Part shown: piece by piece, positions 59,395 through 64,000 of the stretch
Numbering within the stretch: position 1 is the stretch's first letter
How the letters are laid out: each line of letters opens with the position of its first letter
Program-made: the position numbers and the translations under genes
Notes under the pieces: model-generated
Told to the model about the DNA's origin: nothing
Database searches by the model: none
Seen by the model: the letters and a program-made list of their open reading frames with translations, nothing else
Assembly (NCBI GenBank): GCA_009602735.1
Contig: WELA01003517.1
Coordinates: 513,950-577,949, forward strand
DNA length: 64,000 bases
Origin: Mesotaenium endlicherianum
Taxonomy: Eukaryota > Streptophyta > Zygnematophyceae > Zygnematales > Mesotaeniaceae
Direction of reading: 5' to 3'

Positions 59395-61378
59395 ATTCAT
59401 GGTTACCAAGTGGCTGGCTGCCTACCTGCAAGTGGACCACGCACGCTTGAATGGCCACAAACGCCTGCTTGAAGATCTCAAATGAGAAGGCCTCCGTAGG
59501 AATGTCAAACGGGTATTGCTGCAGTAACGAAGCACCAACAGCGCAGCAGAATGAGCAGGAGCTCCAGAGGAGCACATAGCTTGGTAGCAAGAAATGGCAG
59601 AGACAGACCAGAAAGACAGCACCTGCACCAGCCTCATCAACTCATGCTCCTCCACCAACATACCCAGTACTCACTCTGCTCATGTTGGGGACAGGTTGGT
59701 GATAAAAGGGCCAGAGCTCTTGAGGACAGGATGAAGCCCGACAAGGTCTTAGATGGCGAGTGAGAAGCCAACCAGAGTGCTCCTCCGACAACAAGCAGCA
59801 GATGATAGCAGATTAGGCCTGTCAGGCCTGAGCTTATGCATGTCTTGACCTCCCCAGGTGTGTCCCCCCCTCTCCCGTTTTTTTTTTTTTTTTGGGGGGG
59901 GGAGGCGAACCTTCTGAAGTGGGGGGCCCAGACAGCAACTGTCTTTGAGGGGTGAAGCTTACCTTGAAGAGAGAGCCGGCCATGAACCAGACTGTGTCCA
60001 GCTCGCTGTACTCTCTCTCAATGCCCTCAAGCCTCTCCTGTATGACAGCCTGCTCCATCCAAAGACCACCACCCCATCACGTACACATGGGGACAAATAC
60101 AGGTTGCAGGCAATCTTCTGGTTTCCACCTCTCGCAACCATGCAGAACATGGAGAATCCTGTCAATACTGAGAGAAACGTTGGACCAGTGGACCATGTGA
60201 TGCATCACGTCATCCTGCAGCTGCTCGCTAATTCAGCATGGAGCGACTGGGAGTTGGCTCAATGCATGCAGGCGTTTGGCTCTGGAACACGTGGGGTGGT
60301 CTAACATAGCGTGCTTTTCAAATTGGAGGAAGATTCGTGTCTTTCACATTTTGAATGCACCCACCTTCATGGGGCTACCTTCAAAGTACTCCTCGATCTC
60401 CTCCTTCTTCCACAGCAAAGGTGACTCCACACTGAGCTGCCCCCTGGCCCTCTGCCTGTCGAGCTCCTTGATAAATGGGTACCAGAAAGACTCCTTTCCT
60501 TGCTTCTTCTCATACATGAGGTACAAAGCAAGGCAGGCCAGCTCTGACAGCTTGTTTGTAGTCAGGAGTTCCGCTGCCAAGGGATCAAGAAAGGGGCATG
60601 AGGCTTGCAGTAGCAGGTGGACATTTCACCCAGCTACTGGAGGGTGATGGCTGCTGCCAAAGAGCAATGAGAGGAAGCTGGCCATAGCTGATGGAGTAGA
60701 GGAGTTCGAATGTAGCTATTCTACACGTATGAATAAACTCACCTATGCTCTCGTCGCCCAAAACCCTCTCCAAGGTCACCACTAAGGAGCTGGGAATCCT
60801 CAGAGCTACGTCCCCAGCCTGTACCGTCGAAAGAAGTACAACAAGGGCTTAGCAAGTGAGTTCTACTGAATAGAGCAAAATTAGTCCACTGCCCTCTCAG
60901 GCATGAGTGCAGATTAACCAGACAAATATGCCCATGCATTTCAGACCACAAGGTATCTTACTGACAGATTAAAACAGACCTGAAGGTCCTCGCTTGCCAC
61001 AACATAGTGGACACTCTTCTCGTGCGCACTTGGAGCTGGTCTATCGCGAACTGTAACTTTGCAAGGTGGTAACCCATTACTTTTCATCCATTCTAAGAGC
61101 TCAAAAGATTCGTTCCCCCCTTTCTTTTCCCTGTGATGTCCTTTCTCAGCACCCGTTGCTACACTCCTTACTGAGCTGGCAGAGGGCTCTTTTCGTCTTC
61201 TCAAAGGGACTTGAAAGGGCTGAGACCATGTCAACGAGGAATTCTTCAGTAAGCTGCCAGAGTTAAACGAATTGTACTGGACGCTTTTGTCGGATTTGCA
61301 GACTGTACGATTTCGTCTGTATGCATTAATTTGAGAACAAAAGACAGGAGCGATGCAATGCGAGTGGAGAGTTGTCAT
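55255..61378 (-). CDS. SET-domain methyltransferase-family protein, Rubisco-LSMT superfamily (plant At3g07670-like)
   Basis: Eleven exons join in phase: 61378-60980, 60818-60743, 60573-60365, 60049-59963, 59518-59426, 59126-58972, 58431-58347, 57245-57159, 56467-56348, 55786-55685 and 55422-55255, giving about 526 aa. An in-frame ATG at 61450 is an alternative start; the chosen one (MTTLHSHCIAP) begins a Ser/Arg-rich plastid-transit-like region. The body has WMKSNGLPPCKV, LTTNKLSELACLALYLMYEK, LDTVWFMAGSLF, FEIFKQAFVAIQACVVHLQ, FALVPLGPPLLSYDSTC, LLLNYGFVDENNPYD and, in the C-terminal substrate-binding half, MLPYMRLAHVTDP and SPCNERAVMEQL. It matches my memory of a chloroplast family named after Rubisco methyltransferase. 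The classic SET NHS motif reads SYDS, so activity is uncertain. Confidence 0.92.
55810..55910 (+). repeat. (CA)n / (CG)n microsatellite
   Basis: A long CA run with an inner CG stretch just upstream (minus sense) of the acceptor of the exon ending at 55786. Confidence 0.95.
59232..59392 (+). repeat. (GA)n microsatellite with a 45-base gap
   Basis: GA units at 59232-59309 and 59355-59392 flank Ns at 59310-59354, in an intron of the SET gene between 58972-59126 and 59426-59518. The true length is unknown. On the minus strand it is a polypyrimidine tract. Confidence 0.95.
59878..59902 (+). repeat. Poly-T / poly-G run
   Basis: Sixteen T then nine G within an intron of the SET gene. Confidence 0.9.
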
Positions 61379-61673
61379 AGCCTCACACAACATGACTACT
61401 TCTCCAGCATGTACACCAATGCTGACAACGTTCTTAACGGTAATGAACACCTCTTAACTTTATATGGGATCAGACGGGGCAACGCTGGCCGGGGCAGTGG
61501 CTACTATCAGAGACGATGGGATCTACATGAGCATTTAGCTCAGATCTGTGCAGATGACGAACCTGAGCTTACCACGAGCACTTGAAACGGCAAGCATGAG
61601 AAGGCTCAACATATTTTCTTTCTCAACGTGGCGTCCGACGTGAAAGTACCTGACACTAGCGCGCGACGCCAAT

Positions 61674-61682
61674 GAAGATCAA
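61674..61682. repeat. 9-bp target-site duplication GAAGATCAA, left copy
   Basis: The same nine bases follow the element's right end at 62710-62718. Nine base pairs is the typical Mutator footprint. Confidence 0.9.
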
Positions 61683-62709
61683 GGGCAAATTACAAAACTG
61701 CTACATCAAACTTGCTTAATTACAAAAGGGCAAATTACCAAACTAGCACTCCAACTTTCGTTTTTTCTACAATCTAGCACTCCAAGTTTTGTTATTTCAA
61801 AACTAGCACTTGCGCATGTAAGGTCATGCCACGTAGGCCTTACATTATCGAATGACGTGCCACACGAATTCGCACGCGACCCTTCCTCACACACCATTTC
61901 TCTCTTTCGTTTCCAAAATCTTCCACCACCACTTTTGTAACTGACCCACCTTCGCGATCCAAACTGCCCAAGGACGCCAAATTTCGGGTGGACACATTGT
62001 CGCTACCTTCATTTTACTCTCCAAAACTCTTTGTAGTGCTTTGTAGGCATTGACCGCTTTGCCGCGCCTCCAAATCGAAGACGACTTTTCGAACTCCATA
62101 GCTGGGTCTAAACCTTGGCGGGTCAACTAGGTACTTCTTATGGTGGTTAAATGTAGGTAAAACGTGGCGGTTAAATGTAGGATGTAAGAAATGTTCCCAT
62201 GGATGCGCAGTTAAAATAGGTGCAACATGCTTACAGATAGGAAAGGATGGCCACAGGCAACCTCAATGGCAATGTGCCATAGTAACTAACCACTTGACTC
62301 AGCCGCTACAATTAGCTACTTGTGATTACGTTCCTACCTGAAATAGCAGAGAATGCGATGAATGTAGTCTCTAAAGAAAATATAGGGTTAGAAAATAAAG
62401 GCGCAAGAAATAGGTCACGAAAATACCTGTGGACCAATTTTTGGGCGTCCTTAGGTAGTTTGGTTCGTGAAGTTGGGCAGTTAGAAAAGTGGTGGTGGTC
62501 GATTTTGGAAACGAACGAGAGAAGTGGTGTGTCAGGTGGGGTCGCGTGCGAATTCGTGTGGCACGTCATTTGATCGTGTAAAAGCTACGTGGACTCACCT
62601 TACATGCGCGAGTGCTAGTTTATGTAATAACGAAACTTGGGAGTGCTATTTGTAGAATAAACGAAAGTTGGAGTGCTAGTATGGTAATTTGGCCATTTGT
62701 AATTTGCCC
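61683..62709. mobile_element. Mutator-like non-autonomous element with long inverted repeats
   Basis: Ends start GGGCAAATTAC and are inverted. The left arm (61728 to about 62005) and right arm (about 62430-62709) are imperfect inverted copies, about 280 bp each, with shared phrases aaactagcactccaactttcg, acgaattcgcacgcgaccc and accaccacttt. The left terminus motif is repeated at 61683 and 61728. A perfect 9-bp duplication flanks it. No transposase is seen. Each arm reads as a similar short peptide (QLxKWWW.ILET.ER.GV) in opposite directions, which follows from the inverted repeat. Confidence 0.88.
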
Positions 62710-62718
62710 GAAGATCAA

Positions 62719-63541
62719 TGCTCGAAGGCTCGCCTTCATTCCGAGGATCATCGTGGACACTAAATATTTGAGATACTGAGCATTCCAATTTTTGTCGAAC
62801 GTTTCATGTCACCATGCATGTATTACGGAGTTTGGAATGGGAAGGGGAGCAGCACGAGGCAACCGCCATATACAATTTGATGTCCGAACATGCATATATA
62901 TGACGCGGGAGAAGCAACGAGTCCGCCCGCGTTCTCTTTCAAATTTCAATTGCAAGCCCATATTGCTTCTTACTAAAATGGAGCAACCACGTGGTGAGCC
63001 TTAAATAATCTTTTTTGAATTTGTTTTGAAGTGTGTACCTGTTACAAAAGATTTGCAGCGCATGCAACTTGGCATGGTTTGTGGCAAAATGATAGAAGAA
63101 TCGGCTCCTGTACAGCATATTTTTGCACCACGGTCATTCATGTGTCGTGTGGAGGGCTCATATGCCCAGAGTTATCTCATACTATATCTAATGTAGACAA
63201 ACGTTGCGCTTCAGATATGAATGAACAGCTCAATCAAGCGTGTGTTTGAGCATAAGACGATGGAGATAGTTGTGAAGATATGTTAAACTAACCGAAAGCT
63301 ATGATCATACAATTCAACTAACGTGTTGTGGGCTGACGCAAGCCTCGGGAAACTTTCAGCTACAGTTGCAATCAGATAAGCTTCCGGCACTTGCCTGGTA
63401 GGAGCTTACTGCCTGGAGCACGCTAATATTTCCAGCACGCCAGATTGACGCCATTTGTTGTGAGAACACACCAGCATAGCAGAGCATAGCTGGTCAGAGG
63501 CGGGAAGGGCTTCAGCAGGCAATCAGGGTGGAGAGGGCCCT
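62719..63541. other. No gene recognised; upstream of the edge ORF
   Basis: AT-rich at the left, becoming GC-rich near 63350. No domain or repeat was identified. It may hold the promoter of the ORF starting at 63542. Confidence 0.4.
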
Positions 63542-64000
63542 ATGGACAGCCCGGGCCTAGCGAGTCAAGGCTATGCTGATGGCGAGAGCAGGACTGCCAG
63601 CCATGCTGCTGTTGTCCACAAGCTGTACAACGAGGGTAGTGGAAGCTTCCTGCAGAGGTGGAGGCAGACTAGCACTCGGCCCCCTGGTAGCAAGCCTAAG
63701 CTGTCTCTGAGGTCCACTATAAGCAGTGGCCTCGAGTGTGGCGAGATTGGGGAAAGGAACAAGGTGCCAGCTGGGAGCGAGGGGAGGCAAGGGGGGCTCG
63801 AGGAGGCCACGAAGCTATTGGGTGGAGGGGAAAACATAAATATTCAGGCGAGGACCAAGGTCATGGTGCAGCAGAGCAACCTGGGTGTGAAGTCAAAGCA
63901 GGATAGCACTGGTGGGCAGCCTGCTGGGCTGCGGAGAGGCTTGCAGACTGGCCTCTGTGCTGCCACCAAGGGGGGTGTAGTGGGGGGGGGACAGCGGCGT
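63542..64000 (+). CDS. Partial ORF running off the right edge, unknown protein
   Basis: From ATG at 63542 (MDSPGLASQGYADGESRTAS) the frame is open for 153 codons to the window end without a stop. The product is rich in Gly, Ser, Lys and Gln with patches such as VVHKLYNEGSGSFLQRW and NINIQARTKVMVQQSNLGV. It looks like a disordered N-terminal region. The frame is also open for some codons before the ATG, so the true start could lie upstream. No domain is recognised. Confidence 0.5.
   Translation, partial: MDSPGLASQGYADGESRTASHAAVVHKLYNEGSGSFLQRWRQTSTRPPGSKPKLSLRSTISSGLECGEIGERNKVPAGSEGRQGGLEEATKLLGGGENINIQARTKVMVQQSNLGVKSKQDSTGGQPAGLRRGLQTGLCAATKGGVVGGGQRR

Noticed and set aside
59023-59590. 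Arg-Glu and Ser-Leu repeat proteins over the GA tract
   Set aside because: Translations of the (GA)n microsatellite and the gap, inside an intron of the SET gene.
61887-62573. Two similar small proteins in opposite directions
   Set aside because: They come from the two inverted arms of the Mutator-like element. Nothing suggests they are expressed.

Overview
This is nuclear DNA of a green-lineage eukaryote, most likely a streptophyte (charophyte-grade) alga. The host genes are split by many short GT-AG introns. Their products read like plant proteins: a plastid-type SET methyltransferase of the Rubisco-LSMT superfamily resembling Arabidopsis At3g07670 (from memory), a BAHD acyltransferase, a theta-class GST, a mitochondrial SCO1, a plant DUF3598-like protein and a large armadillo-type protein. 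The transposons are plant-like too. The species cannot be fixed from the sequence. Two assembly gaps occur, one in a poly-C tract and one in a (GA)n tract.

Layout. Positions 1-17.5 kb are a nest of LTR retroelement fossils. A Ty3-type element on the plus strand runs off the left edge and ends with its LTR at 386-1106. It sits inside a second, very GC-rich element on the minus strand (1107 to about 8935). That second element carries gag, zinc knuckles, an aspartic protease and, most unusually, a C5-cytosine DNA methyltransferase domain of DNMT3-like pattern. A third element (11620-17473), of the same LTR family as the first, is bounded by a GCTAA target duplication. It has RT, integrase/chromodomain remnants and extra ORFs between pol and the 3' LTR. 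AT-rich repeats and PIF/Harbinger-like MITEs fill 17.6-19.9 kb.

Host genes. An ARM-type gene (+, 20.2-26.7 kb) converges on a BAHD acyltransferase (-, 27.1-31.0 kb). From 31 to 43.8 kb no gene is recognised. That stretch holds minisatellites, AT-rich tandem repeats, a degenerate 1.8-1.9 kb direct duplication and a truncated LTR fragment (41966-42780). SCO1 (-, 44.8-48.1 kb) lies head to head with a DUF3598-like gene (+, 49.0-50.7 kb). Next come the theta GST (-, 51.7-53.4 kb) and the SET-domain gene (-, 55.3-61.4 kb). A Mutator-like inverted-repeat element with a 9-bp duplication follows (61683-62709). An open reading frame then runs off the right edge (63542-64000).

The host genes are separate housekeeping or metabolic loci and not a functional cluster. 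The strongest novelty candidate is the methyltransferase-bearing retroelement. Exon borders were read by eye from splice sites, reading phase and remembered family patterns; no database search was run.
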